DNA of 15,376 nt. It comes from Echinicola jeungdonensis. GTDB lineage: Bacteria; Bacteroidota; Bacteroidia; Cytophagales; Cyclobacteriaceae. This document shows positions 1 through 8,463 of the stretch, piece by piece. Numbering within the stretch: the first letter of the stretch is position 1; the number at the start of each line of letters is the position of its first letter. The stretch spans positions 1 through 15,376 of the forward strand of contig NZ_JAUFQT010000010.1 in assembly GCF_030409905.1 (NCBI RefSeq), in the 5' to 3' direction. The notes under the pieces are model-generated. The model did no database searches, was not told where the DNA came from, and worked only from the letters and a program-made list of their open reading frames with translations. The position numbers were made by a program, and so were the translations under genes.

Positions 1-452
1 GCAATTTTATCGCCCCAGAATTCATAAAGGTTTTTCCCTTTTTTATTTTCCAGGGAAATTCCCATCTCCAAACGATAGGGTTGGATCAAGTCCAGGGTTT
101 AAGGAGTCCGTATAAACCGGAAAGGATCCTAGATGTTCTTGGGCAAATTTCAAAATCCTTTAAGGAATAATGTTCAATATCCATATTTCTGTAAACATCC
201 CCATTAAAAGTCAAAAGCGCCTGCTTTGGAATTTTCCCGGGTAAACTCTTTTTCAAAATTTCTATACCTCTCATGGTTAAGTTCTCCAATGTTTTCACTG
301 ACTTTCATCAAATTTTGGATGTCAGAAGTGGACTTTTTCTTCATGATGGAAACCAAGGATTGGATTTCCTTGGGAAAATCAGGTTGAGTCGATAATGAAA
401 TGTCAGTGCTGCTTAAATCCAGTGATTTGGCTGGGGAAATTAATGTGATCAT
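1..452 (-). CDS. yaaA: YaaA family protein (peroxide stress / DNA-binding), 5' part
   Basis: The protein starts [12 protein letters not shown] at 452 and matches the YaaA (DUF328) family, which in E. coli limits intracellular iron and oxidative DNA damage during peroxide stress. Family landmarks in order are the N-terminal ISPAKSLD, then [17 protein letters not shown], then [12 protein letters not shown], then [12 protein letters not shown] and NLYEFWGD at the window edge. About 150 of the usual ~255 residues are visible and the C-terminus lies outside the window. The reading frame breaks twice. Near 215-225 one extra base gives a false stop after AGAFDF. Near 100-105 one C is missing from a C run between LLKP and LDLIQ. 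The start lies 3 bases beyond the stop of the surface-protein gene upstream, so the two may be co-transcribed. Identification is from motif recall and is firm; the function is that of the family, not shown here. Confidence 0.9.
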
Positions 453-455
453 GCG

Positions 456-1552
456 TTATTCTACTACTACAATAGCTTTTTTTGGGATGGTTTGTTCTAG
501 GTTTTGGTCCTGGCTTTTATATTTGACAATGACAGGGTAGGTGCCTATGGGGACCTTTTTGCCATTGACAAATCCATTCCATTCGCAAAATGGGGAATTT
601 TCTGGAATTTTCTCTATACAATGATAAATTAACTCGCCCCATCGGTTATAAATCAAAACACTGATCTCATCCACAAAATCATTGACGTAAACAACAAAGT
701 TTCTTTCCTCGTCTCCAGGGACAAGACCTGTAGGAATGGTGATCAGGAGCCTACAATCCTCAATTACTTAATGAAAGTGCATATTCACAGCTGGCCTGAT
801 CTGAAAGAATAAGTTCATAATTGCCCGGTTCGATAGGAGTGAAGGTGGAGTCAGTGCTGACCAATTCTCCATCAAGGCCACCACTCATATTCAGACCAAT
901 TTCCCAATGAATCCAAGGTTGTAGACACCCCTTCAATGGCACAAATGGTATAACTCTCCTCTAAAACAGGTGGTTCTGAATCCGATCTGAAAACTTCAAT
1001 TTCATCTGTTCCTATGATACATTGCAGGTCTGCGGTTTCATTGATTACAAAAGCCCGGTATGTCCCAGATTCATCTACTGAAATTTCAGTCAAATCGTCA
1101 AATTGGGGGATCCTTTCTGAATTTCCATTAGTTACCCGGTGCCATTCTATCCTGATTTCATCAGATAGTTCAACATCAATATCAGCAGTAATGACAGCAG
1201 GGGTGTTGTCAAAACAAATGCCGGACTCTGCATTCAGGGATACCTGGGCTTGGTGAACAAATGGGACGGTTTCAAAAGTAATTGGAGGTCCCGGGCAGGC
1301 AGCCCAATTTTTGGTTGAACCTCCAGTGATAATTCTTCTTGTTGAGCGGAGATATTGTCTGACCCCTATTGACTATTGTGCCCTCACTGTTCCTCCACAT
1401 AAAAATATAATCATCAGGATCAAACCAGGATCAGTACGGCTCGGTAAACCCCTCTTGGAGAGTTACATTGATATTGCGGGCCTGATACTTCATATATTAC
1501 CTGATCATTTTAAACCAGGTTCAAATCTCTTATTCTTGGACAATCTTCATTG
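456..1552 (-). pseudogene. Type IX-secreted surface protein, C-terminal part with CHU_C (gliding motility-associated) sorting domain; 5' end missing
   Basis: The last ~95 residues (from ITIPTGLVPGDEERNFVVYV through VLIYNRWGELIYH to GTYPVIVKYK and AIVVVE) have the pattern of the gliding-motility-associated C-terminal (CHU_C) domain, the type B signal that sends proteins through the type IX secretion system to the cell surface. Upstream are Ig/PKD-like stretches: VSLNAESGICFDNTPAVITA, DESGTYRAFV and PIEPGNYELILSD. The gene is therefore probably a large adhesin or surface enzyme whose N-terminal part is absent. Minus-strand coding with this character (YIFMWRNSEG, VTLQEGFTEPY) can be followed to about 1550, where plus-strand exporter sequence begins. 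No start codon or signal peptide is present. Frame breaks lie near 750-765, 870, 1310, 1420 and ~1510. The C-terminal domain call is firm; which protein carried it cannot be said. Confidence 0.8.
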
Positions 1553-4184
1553 GTTAGGATCTGCTGGTAAGGTCAACCTGAACCAGAATAAATTGGAAGC
1601 TTATGGGATTTCTCCCTTACAGGTCAACCAGGCCATAACTTCTGCCAACCTGGATTTCCCAACCGGAAAATTAAAAAGTGATGATGAACAGATTTTGATC
1701 CGGCTTGCGGGGAAATTCACCAGCGTGAATGAGATCGGGAATTGGTGGTCAGCAATATGGGTGGATCTACCATAAAAGTTAATGATGTGGCTGAGGTGGT
1801 TGACTCCAATAAGGAAGAGGAAATTCTAAGTCGGCTGAATGGCAATAGCGCCATTGGGATAACCATCCAAAAACAATCGGATGCCAATGCAGTGGATGTG
1901 GCAGAAAGGGTTGATGAGGCATTGGCTGATTTGGAAGCCACTTACCAGGGAAGTGATTTGAAGTTTGAGGTCTCCCAGGATTCCTCTGACTTTACCCTGG
2001 AAGCTGCGGAAGCAGTGATTCACGATTTGATGATTGCGGTATTGTTGGTGGCTGCAATTATGCTCTTGTTCCTGCACAGTTTCCGGAATGCTTTGATTGT
2101 AATGATTGCTGTGCCTGCTTCCATTATTGCCACTTTTACCCTGATGTATCTGGCTGGATTTACCTTGAACCTGATGAGTTTATTGGCTCTTTCACTGGTG
2201 GTGGGGATCCTGGTGGATGATGCTATTGTGGTAATTGAGAACATTTACCGGCATATGGAAAAAGGGAAATCTGCCATACAAGCTTCCTATGATGGGATCC
2301 GGGAAATTGGAGGCACTGTAACCTCTATTACCCTGGTGATTGTGGTAGTGTTTGTGCCGCTTTCCATGACCGGAGGATTGATTGCAGGAATTTTAACCCA
2401 ATTTAGTATTACAGTGGCCGTAGCGACCTTAATGAGTTTGTTGGTGGCCTTTACCTTGATACCCTTGTTGACCAGCCGCTTTTCTAAGCTGGAGCATATC
2501 AATCCGAAAAGTATATTTGGCCGGATTGTCAATGGCTTTGAGAAGATGTTGGACAGTGTGGTGGATTGGTTGACTGGAATCCTGAAATGGTCTTTAATAA
2601 CAAAATCGTTACACTGGTAGTTACTCTTGTGCTGTTTGTTCTTCCTTTATGCTGGTTAGCAATGGCTTTATCGGAAGTGAATTTGTGAGTCAGGGTGACA
2701 AAGGGGAATTTATTATGAGGTTGGAGTTGCCCAAATCTTCCACTTTGGAAGAAACCAATTTCAAAACCCGGGAAGTGGAAAACTTTATTTCCAAAATGCC
2801 TGAAGTGACCGGTTTGTTCACCACAGTGGGGCAGACCACAGGAAGCATGTCCGGAAGCCAGGCCACACCATATGCGGCAGAGATTACCGTAAAAATGGTG
2901 GATGCGGAAAAAAGGAATATGACAGCACCTGAATTTGCCAGGAAGGTAGAAATCCAACTGGAGGAAAATATAGTTGGCGCTGAATTTACTGCAGTTCCCA
3001 TTGGATTACCGGTACTGCCAATGATGCTCCCATTCAGATTGTGCTTTCAGGCCCTGACTTGGATACACTGAAAAGCTTCTCTGATAAGGTTATGGCAGAA
3101 ATGGAGCAAGTCCCTGGTACCCGGAAAATAGAATCCAGCCTGGAGGAGGAAACCCGGAATCAGGGTGGAAGTGGACCGGGCCAAAATGGCGGACCTTGGC
3201 CTGAACATGAGTATGGTGGGCGGAACCATGCAAGTGGCTTTCAATGGCAATACTGATGCCCAATACCGGGATGGAGATTATGAATATGATATCAATGTCC
3301 GCATGGATGAGTTTGACAGAAAATCCGTCGGGGATATTGAAGCATTAGGATTTGTCAATAACAGGGGAGAGTTGATTCAATTGAAGCAATTTGCTAAGGT
3401 AATCCCTTCAGAAGGCCCTAGTGAGTTGCAGCGCCAGGACAGAATTGGTTTCTGTAACTGTTAAGTCCCAGGTATCCGGTAGACCAACCGGTACGGTGGG
3501 GGCAGAAATTCAGGAGAGAATTGCCCAATTGGAAATTCCAAAAGAGGTGAGTATTTCCTATGCAGGTGATATGAAAATGCAGGAAGAAGGATTTGGAAGC
3601 CTGGGAATTGCTTTGTTGGCATCGATATTGTTGATCTACCTGATTATGGTGGTCTTGTATGATAATTATGTTTATCCTTTGTTGTAATGTTTTCGCTGCC
3701 ATTGGCGGTGATTGGGCTCTTTTGGCCTGGCCATGTCCAGCAGCTCGCTAAGTATTTTCAGTATTCTTGGATTAACTATGCTGATGGGACTGGTTGCAAA
3801 GAACGCCATTATGCTTGTTGACTTTACTAATCAGCTGAAAGAAGCTGGACTGGAGGTAAAAGCTGCCTTGGTCAAAGCAGTGGAAATCCGGTTTCGTCGA
3901 TCTTGATGACCACTTTGGCCATGGTATTTGGGATGTTGCCCATTGCATTGGCATCAGGGGCCGGTGCGGAGTGGAAAAATGGCTTGGCCTGGGCATTGAT
4001 CGGGGGGCTGATTTCCTCCATGTTCCTGACCATGGTAGTTGTGCCAGTTATATATTACCTGTTTGACCGGATCCTGGCCAGGTTTGGGAAAGACCAGAAA
4101 AAGGAAATTCATATAGAGGAAAAAGCCTTGAGGAAGAAGAATCCGAGGTGGCGGAGTATGTTTATTAACTCAGCTCGAATCTAA
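1553..4184 (+). pseudogene. RND efflux permease (AcrB/HAE1 family), N-terminus missing, many single-base frame breaks
   Basis: This is the inner-membrane proton-driven pump of a tripartite RND multidrug exporter. Rejoined, it covers about 875 residues, corresponding to roughly residue 175 to the C-terminus of AcrB (~1050). Landmarks in order are QNKLEAYGISPLQVNQAI in the porter domain, the TM2-TM4 block, the TM4 motif GILVDDAIVVIEN with the proton-relay Asp pair at 2216-2221, FSITVAVATLMSLLVAF, a second porter half (GSQATPYAAEI, IQIVLSGPDL), and the TM10 motif LMGLVAKNAIMLVDF with its essential Lys at 3799-3801. The C-terminal TM11-TM12 block ends at 4184. About eleven frame breaks occur near 1740, 2590, 2635, 3007, 3145-3155, 3445, 3680, 3715-3730 and 3895, each explained by one base lost or gained in a short run. 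The first ~175 residues, including TM1, are absent. No periplasmic adaptor or outer-membrane partner gene is in the window. Confidence 0.92.
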
Positions 4185-4187
4185 AAA

Positions 4188-4272
4188 CGTCACTGCGAGG
4201 AGGAGAACGAGGACGAAGCAGTCTCGTCTTTGAAAACGAGATTGCTTCCTCCCCTTGGTCGTCGCAATGACG
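4188..4272. repeat. REP-like palindromic element
   Basis: The outer arms CGTCACTGCGA (4188-4198) and TCGCAATGACG (4262-4272) are complementary at 10 of 11 positions. An inner pair, GAAGCAGTCTCGT (4215-4227) and ACGAGATTGCTTC (4236-4248), pairs at 12 of 13. The whole can fold as a long two-stage hairpin immediately after the exporter stop codon. This CGTCATTGCGA / GAAGCAATCTC pattern is a familiar dispersed palindrome in Bacteroidota genomes. A half-copy lies at 11356-11418. Confidence 0.75.
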
Positions 4273-4277
4273 ATAGC

Positions 4278-4298
4278 GACCCTGCTTCGGTCTTTTTT
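4278..4298 (+). terminator. Possible Rho-independent terminator after the exporter gene
   Basis: A 4-bp stem, GACC (4278-4281) and GGTC (4289-4292), with a 7-base loop is followed by a run of T at 4292-4297. The stem is short, so the call is weak. The adjacent REP-like hairpin may do the job instead. Confidence 0.35.
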
Positions 4299-4462
4299 AT
4301 TAGTCGAACTCAGGTTATTAATAATCTATAGTTGGTTGTTTTTATGGATGAGGTTTAATTGGTGCACCCGGCTATAAGGGCCAGGGTGCCCAATTAGCAT
4401 CGATTCCGATATGACCAGGACAAATTGAATGGGGTTTACGTCCTGAATAAAATGTGAGAAAA

Positions 4463-4705
4463 ATGAAAACAAATTATACCAAGATAAAAAACCATCATCC
4501 AGGTAATGGGGAAATATGGAGTAAAGCCACTTTCCAAGATGAAGGGGCAGATTTTTGTCCATGACCTGGGATTTGATGCCGTTTATGTGGGCGGCTTGAT
4601 CTATGATTGGAAGATGCGCTACATGTCCGGTTGGATGATGACGAAGCCAAAAATTTACGTAATCCCCAGGAGTTGATTGGGTCAATGTTGAGGTATCAGA
4701 ATTAG
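4463..4705 (+). pseudogene. Unidentified coding remnant (C-terminal fragment)
   Basis: An open stretch from about 4480 reads IIQVMGKYGVKPLSKMKGQ followed by IFVHDLGFDAVYVGGLI. After one frame break near 4610-4625 it continues as HVRLDDDEAKNLRNPQELIG and ends SMLRYQN at a stop at 4703-4705. Composition and codon use look like real protein in both pieces. The DLGFDAVxVGGL segment faintly recalls the NAD(P)-binding fold of F420-dependent NADP-reductase-like proteins, but the C-terminal part does not fit that family, so I do not assign it. No convincing N-terminus is present, and the opposite-strand frame over the same bases looks like a shadow. Confidence 0.3.
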
Positions 4706-5061
4706 TTTAGAAAAGTATCCAGTAATAGGATATTAGTAGCAAGTGGTAAATTGTAAATGCCGGAATAATGTTGACCACATAGGGTTAAAATTCTGTTTCT
4801 AAAATGAGTTATTAGAGCAGGAGGCTACAGTTTAATGGTTCCACGCCTGTGTTCGCTACGGCTTAGTAAAGAGGATGGGGCAAAGGAGAAAAGGTGCCGT
4901 TAAAAGATGCTGTTGCCTTTTTTTATTATAGTAGGGAGTAGCGAGATTTGAGTCGTCCAAGCGACGGAGTCGAATGCGGTCCCTGAGCGCCTGCCTCCCG
5001 GAGGGATGGGAGCTGAAGGGCCGCTATCGTATTATTTGTGGAGTGGATTTGCAACAAAAAA
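4706..5061. other. Non-coding stretch between the coding remnant and the IS3 element
   Basis: I see no coding region here. The segment has AT-rich DNA at its start, a GC-richer second half, and a nested palindrome at 4976-5024 (listed separately). It ends directly at the left terminal repeat of the IS3 element. Confidence 0.5.
4976..5024. repeat. Nested palindrome, REP-like
   Basis: The outer arms are GCGG(T)CCCT (4976-4984) and AGGGCCGC (5017-5024). The inner hairpin is CCTCC / GGAGG at 4994-5004 with a single-base centre. The first arm GGTCCCTGAGCG and last arm GCTGAAGGGCC resemble a REP-like sequence found scattered in Bacteroidota genomes, here enlarged by the inner hairpin. Confidence 0.55.
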
Positions 5062-5082
5062 CTGGACAAATGATTAAGCTCT
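5062..5082. repeat. Left terminal inverted repeat of the IS3 element
   Basis: The sequence begins CTGGACAAAT and ends TTAAGCTCT. It is complementary, with a few mismatches in the middle, to 6361-6381. Confidence 0.8.
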
Positions 5083-5112
5083 ATGTTAATATAATAACGC
5101 CTGCCGCGGGCT

Positions 5113-5163
5113 CCTCAAATTGTCAGTGCGATATTGAAAAAAAATCACCCTGACAATTTCGAG
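5113..5163 (-). terminator. Stem-loop downstream of the IS3 transposase
   Basis: AAATTGTCAG (5117-5126) and CTGACAATTT (5150-5159) pair perfectly over 10 bp. The stem extends by CTC/GAG with one bulged base. Read on the minus strand it starts 9 bases after the OrfB stop and its loop contains a run of eight T. It may terminate transposase transcription or block read-through from the flank. Confidence 0.5.
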
Positions 5164-5171
5164 GTCAGTCT

Positions 5172-5993
5172 TTATACGGTAATTTTTTTGTTGGTTTTTC
5201 CGAACTGATCAGGTGATAGGTACCCAAGTGAGGAGTGTCTCCTGTTCCTATTGTACCAGATTTCAATAAATTCGAAAATTTCCTGTTTTGCTTGCATTAC
5301 TGATCCGTATTTACGGTATCCTGTTTCCGATTTCAGGATTTTGAAGAAGTTTTCAGCTACTGCATTGTCCCAGCAGTTTCCTTTTCTGCTCATGCTCTGC
5401 CTCACCTTTTCAGAATCGAGTTCATTCTTGAATTCACCGCAGGCATATTGTACGCCCCTGTCTGAATGGAAAACCAGGTCTCTGAAAAAAGGCCTGTTGA
5501 TCTGTGCCATTCGCCATGCCGGTATAACTGTTGCCCCGGCATGCATGGTGGTGGACATCGACCATCCGATTATCTTACGGTCATACAGGTCCATGATCAT
5601 GGTCAGGTAAAGCCATCCCTCTTCTGTCCAGATGTAGGTAATGTCCGATACCCATGATTTTGCAGGGCCATCAGGGCTGAAGTTCCTGTTAAGCAGGTTC
5701 GGACTGATTCTGAAACTGTGGTTAGATTCAGTGGTACAGACACTGAACTTCCCCGATATCACACTCCTGAGCCCATTTGCTTTCATTATCCTGGCAACCC
5801 TTGGCCTGGACACCGAAAAGCCCCTGTCCCTAAGCTCAATGGTTATCTTCGGACTTCCATACCGGCACTTGCTTTCAGCATAGATTTTATGGATTTCCCT
5901 GGATACTTCTTCTCGCTCCTCAGCACATTTGGATGGTTTTCGGTTAAGCCAGCCATAAAAACCGCTTCTGCTTACTTTAAAAACCCTGCACAT
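5172..5993 (-). CDS. IS3 family transposase OrfB (DDE integrase core)
   Basis: This is the catalytic half of the IS3 transposase, which cuts and joins the element ends. The visible frame starts at an internal Met (5993), but coding in this frame continues upstream through [13 protein letters not shown] to the slippery site at 6074, so the natural protein is an OrfA-OrfB fusion. It has an HTH_21-like N-terminal part ([26 protein letters not shown]) followed by an rve domain. The DDE residues are seen as [18 protein letters not shown] and [11 protein letters not shown], and the C-terminal signature [18 protein letters not shown] is present. The 273 residues are uninterrupted, unlike most genes here, so this half is probably intact. 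Confidence 0.93.
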   Translation of the reverse strand: MCRVFKVSRSGFYGWLNRKPSKCAEEREEVSREIHKIYAESKCRYGSPKITIELRDRGFSVSRPRVARIMKANGLRSVISGKFSVCTTESNHSFRISPNLLNRNFSPDGPAKSWVSDITYIWTEEGWLYLTMIMDLYDRKIIGWSMSTTMHAGATVIPAWRMAQINRPFFRDLVFHSDRGVQYACGEFKNELDSEKVRQSMSRKGNCWDNAVAENFFKILKSETGYRKYGSVMQAKQEIFEFIEIWYNRNRRHSSLGYLSPDQFGKTNKKITV

Positions 5994-6025
5994 CTTTTCA
6001 ACAGCAAACTCGTGCCTGTGAGCCC

Positions 6026-6342
6026 TTATGAACCGGAATATTTGTTGTCCCCCTTGGAAAAGATGCTTACTGCCTTTTTTAGAATATCACGCTCCAGTTC
6101 GGCTTCTTTCAGGCTTTTTTCAAGGCAAGGATTTCTTTCTCTTCTTCTGTTAGATGCTGTTTCCCGTTTCCGGGAAGCTGCTGGATTCACTTGCTTTAAA
6201 TTCCCTGGCCCAACGCCTGACCAGGTCTGGTCCAATCCCAAGTTCTCTTCCAACTTCAGTACTTGTTTTTCCATTCAAATGAAGCTCTACGGCCATCGTT
6301 TTAAAGGCCTTGTCAAATGTTTCTCCTTTCTCTATTACTCAT
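6026..6342 (-). CDS. IS3 family transposase OrfA (helix-turn-helix, leucine zipper)
   Basis: OrfA binds the element ends and is fused to OrfB by ribosomal frameshifting. Rejoined, it begins with ATG at 6342 (MSNRE), then [18 protein letters not shown], the helix-turn-helix [19 protein letters not shown], a basic linker, and a leucine-zipper-like end [20 protein letters not shown], stopping at 6026. Three frame breaks interrupt it: near 6320-6330 (one A and one G lost), near 6170-6185, and near 6115-6120 in an A run. All are run-length changes, consistent with read errors. The rejoined length of about 105 residues is normal for the family. Confidence 0.8.
6074..6080 (-). promoter_or_regulatory. 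Programmed -1 frameshift heptamer A AAA AAG of the IS3 element
   Basis: On the minus strand the OrfA frame reads CTA AAA AAG, placing the canonical IS3/IS150-type slippery heptamer A AAA AAG in the right phase. Slipping back one base leads into an open frame (through [10 protein letters not shown]) that runs directly into OrfB. Confidence 0.7.
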
Positions 6343-6360
6343 TGTTTCAAATTTAAGAAA

Positions 6361-6381
6361 AGAGCTTAACTTATTGTCCAG
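6361..6381. repeat. Right terminal inverted repeat of the IS3 element
   Basis: The sequence reads AGAGCTTAAC then TTATTGTCCAG. It is complementary to 5062-5082. Confidence 0.8.
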
Positions 6382-6400
6382 TCAAAGGTATACACTCCAG

Positions 6401-6640
6401 AGCCCATTTAAGCCCTGTTAAAGGCGACTACAAAATATTACCCGGGGTTCAAAACCCGGGAAATATAGCCACACCCATCTCTTGGCTTTAGCCGCCTAAC
6501 AGTCACTTACTGCCAACCCTTTTTCGCTAAAGCCCCATTCTATTAATATTTGAACAATGAGCCATTAAAAAGTCCCTTGTTCTACAGGGTTACAAATCCT
6601 GATTTATTGGGATTTTGACATTGCAAATGTCGAATAGCGG
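6401..6640. repeat. Dispersed repeat family 1, copy A
   Basis: The core at 6484-6566 runs GGCTTTAGCCGC ... TTTTTCGCTAAAGCC ... CAATGAGCCATT and recurs at 9388-9468 and 9673-9754. GGCTTTAGC and GCTAAAGCC can pair over 9 bp. Upstream similarity to copy C (AAGCCCTG ... ACCCGGGGTT) includes a GC-rich hairpin at 6441-6460. The downstream part matches copy B, ending in GACATTGCAAATGTCGAAT (6617-6635), itself a 6-bp hairpin. The segment contains no coding region. Confidence 0.75.
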
Positions 6641-6702
6641 TAATAGGTAACCCGAGGAATGGGTTGAAATAATGAGGGCTTTTTATTAACTTCTAAAGGT
6701 GT

Positions 6703-6854
6703 TTCTCACTTTTCGGGAAAATATGTCCAAGAGGTGTTCTTTGAAAAAAATCGGTTGAGTATTGGGAGATTTTTAACCGGAGAGGAAGAAATGAATTCCT
6801 ATTGAGTTTTAAATTTTCAAAAGTGGAAAATCAAATGTCAGGGACCTTTCATTG
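6703..6854. repeat. Dispersed repeat family 2, copy 1
   Basis: Aligned by eye, this non-coding segment resembles 11480-11632 over about 150 bases. Shared blocks are TCACTTTT.GGGAAAA, GGT.TTCTTT, an A/T block, GAAATGAATT, and GGGAC..TTCATT. Identity is roughly two thirds with a few gaps. The rest of 6640-7097 shows no gene that I can support; a 25-codon frame at 6995-7072 is too short to call. Confidence 0.5.
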
Positions 6855-7013
6855 GATAAGATTTACCCAGTGGGCCTTATTTTTTAGATTATATCCAGAT
6901 CATAAAGACCTATAAAATTATTGTTCTAAAATAAGAGCGGTATAACGGAAAACAATTCTCAAGCAATGAAATAATTTTAAAGGATTTCCTGGTGATGAAT
7001 CATAATGGTAAAA

Positions 7014-7025
7014 AACCTGCAGGTT
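7014..7025. promoter_or_regulatory. Perfect 12-bp palindrome upstream of the methyltransferase gene
   Basis: AACCTGCAGGTT is its own reverse complement and lies about 75 bp before the methyltransferase start. It could be a dimeric operator, but nothing else supports that. Confidence 0.25.
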
Positions 7026-7097
7026 CAACGATTTGGGAGATAAATACTCGGAAATATCATATAGAAAAATAAGCTTACTTGAACAATGATTTGAACT

Positions 7098-7904
7098 ATG
7101 ACCCAGATAAAAGACGAATGGAATGATGGGGATTCTTATGAATATTTTATGGGAAGATGGAGTTCGTTAATGGCCATTAAATTTTTGCGATGGCTTGATA
7201 TTCCTTCCCATAAGAACTGGCTCGATATTGGTTGTGGAACGGGGGCCTTGAGCCAGGCCATTGAAAATTATGAGAGCCCCTCAAGCTTATCAGGTATAGA
7301 TACATCCATCGGATACATTGAAAAAGCGAAGCAAAGGGTTTCAATGAACCGGGATTTTAAAGTCGGTAATGTTGATGATTTGCCATTTGATGATCAAAGA
7401 TTTGATGTCGTAGTATCGGGGCTTGCACTAAACTTCTTCCCTGATATAGAGAATGCTTTATTGGAATGAAAAGAGTAACCAGGCCAGGGGGAGTTATTGC
7501 AGCTTACGTATGGGATTATGCTGAAAAAATGGAATTCTTAAGATATTTTTGGGATGCTTCCTGCCAAATTGATTCATCCTCTAAAAACCTTGACGAAGGA
7601 AAAAGATTTCCTATTTGTAATTCAGAAAATTTATCAAAAGAATTGAGAAAGGTTGGGCTAGTAGAAGTTGAAGCTTCTTTTCTTGAAATTGAAACTGTAT
7701 TTAAAGATTTTGATGATTATTGGAATCCATTTTTTGGTGGACAAGGGCCTGCACCCGGTTTTTTTACAGTCATTAAATAAGAACTCCCAAGATAAATTAA
7801 AAGATAAAATTCGGGAACGAATAAATTTTGAACCTGATGGTTCAATTAGGCTAATTGGAAGGGCCATAGTAGGTAAGGGAAAAACGACTCAAAATAATGT
7901 TTAA
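7098..7904 (+). CDS. Class I SAM-dependent methyltransferase (Methyltransf_11/UbiE-like)
   Basis: This protein transfers a methyl group from S-adenosylmethionine to an unknown small molecule. Rejoined, it has about 268 residues. Motif I is LDIGCGTGALSQ (residues 42-53). The acidic residue that binds the ribose is in LSGIDTSIGYIEKAK. Motif III, GNVDDLPFDDQRFDVVVSGL, is typical of the UbiE-like group. The post-motif RVTRPGGVIAAYVWDY is also present, and the C-terminus is a variable lid (NPFFGGQGPAPG). Frame breaks are near 7465 (one A lost in GGAAATGAAA) and near 7757-7765 (one T lost from a run of seven). It stands alone between repeat-rich non-coding stretches, its GC content is low, and no pathway partner is adjacent, so the substrate cannot be inferred. 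Bacteroidota homologues of this type are often annotated only as class I methyltransferase. Confidence 0.9.
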
Positions 7905-8107
7905 AAATGCATTGAAATGAATGTAATACTTACCATTTCAGGAAAGTATGGATTTTGAACAAATAAAATGTTAAGTGAAATAATAAAGTATTGTACTTCC
8001 CTAAATACCGTTTACCATTTTGTTTAAAAATTCTTTTCCAATTTTTGTATAGAGAACCGTAGGCTAAATTTTAAGGACCCTCAGCTCAGCCGTCCGGCCA
8101 ATGGGTT

Positions 8108-8149
8108 TATTATGCAAGTCGTAGATTTTTGCGATAATACTGCATAATA
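8108..8149. repeat. Inverted repeat 1 (9-bp perfect arms)
   Basis: TATTATGCA (8108-8116) and TGCATAATA (8141-8149) pair perfectly around a 24-base spacer. Confidence 0.6.
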
Positions 8150-8206
8150 TACCTCCTTTTATACTATCTATTTAATTAGTTGATGTTAAGGGTGAAATAA
8201 CGTAAA

Positions 8207-8250
8207 TTATATAATATTTATTAAAATAAATGGCAGGTAATATTATATAA
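8207..8250. repeat. Inverted repeat 2 (12-bp perfect arms)
   Basis: TTATATAATATT (8207-8218) and AATATTATATAA (8239-8250) are exact reverse complements separated by 20 bases. Pure A/T arms are easier to get by chance in this AT-rich segment. Confidence 0.55.
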
Positions 8251-8291
8251 AATAATACTGTGTGTTTGTATTATAGCAGGGTGGTATTGGA

Positions 8292-8320
8292 TATTATACT
8301 CCAATTTTGGGTGTAATATA
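8292..8320. repeat. Inverted repeat 3 (imperfect, CCAA/TTGG centre)
   Basis: TATTATACTCCAA (8292-8304) faces TTGGGTGTAATATA (8307-8320). The centre CCAA/TTGG pairs exactly and the outer arms pair with one offset base. Confidence 0.35.
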
Positions 8321-8463
8321 ATGTTAGGATTAATCTTTAAAAAATAGAAGAGGAAACCTGATACAATTTAGTGCCTTAGCCATAATTTGGCCCTATCATT
8401 TTAGATAAGGGTAATTCCATTAACGCTTTCAGCAAAGGATTTAATCTAAAATGAGGCATCGCT

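Larger units (their letters stand above)
5062..6381 (-). mobile_element. IS3-family insertion sequence, about 1.32 kb
   Basis: The element is defined by imperfect terminal inverted repeats of about 21 bp. The left end begins CTGGACAA at 5062 and the right end finishes TTGTCCAG at 6381; about 17-18 of 21 positions are complementary, and TGG...CCA lies at the tips. Inside are an OrfA with a helix-turn-helix, an OrfB DDE integrase, and an A6G slippery heptamer between them, all on the minus strand. Its length fits the family (1.2-1.5 kb). I could not find a direct target repeat: the 3-4 bases flanking each end differ. The sequence just right of the element belongs to a dispersed repeat (6401-6640) and the left flank does not, so one side may have been rearranged after insertion. 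Confidence 0.9.
7905..8463. other. AT-rich non-coding stretch with three inverted repeats
   Basis: No coding region is visible. It contains inverted repeats at 8108-8149, 8207-8250 and 8292-8320, listed separately, followed by the start of the exported protein gene. Confidence 0.6.

Noticed and set aside
1311..1552. Plus-strand open frame reading into the exporter, as if it were its N-terminus
   Set aside because: The translation has no resemblance to the RND N-terminus, while the minus strand over the same bases continues the surface protein (YIFMWRNSEG, VTLQEGFTEPY). Exporter similarity starts only at about 1553.
4326..4685. 119-codon minus-strand open frame
   Set aside because: It is rich in His and aromatic residues with no domain pattern, and it opposes a stretch whose plus strand looks more protein-like. 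Treated as a shadow.
5718..6356. Long plus-strand open frame across the IS3 element
   Set aside because: It is antisense to the convincing OrfB and OrfA frames and has no recognisable domain.
6995..7072. 25-codon open frame starting MNHNGKKPAG upstream of the methyltransferase
   Set aside because: Too short and without family resemblance or a clear ribosome binding site. It may be chance.
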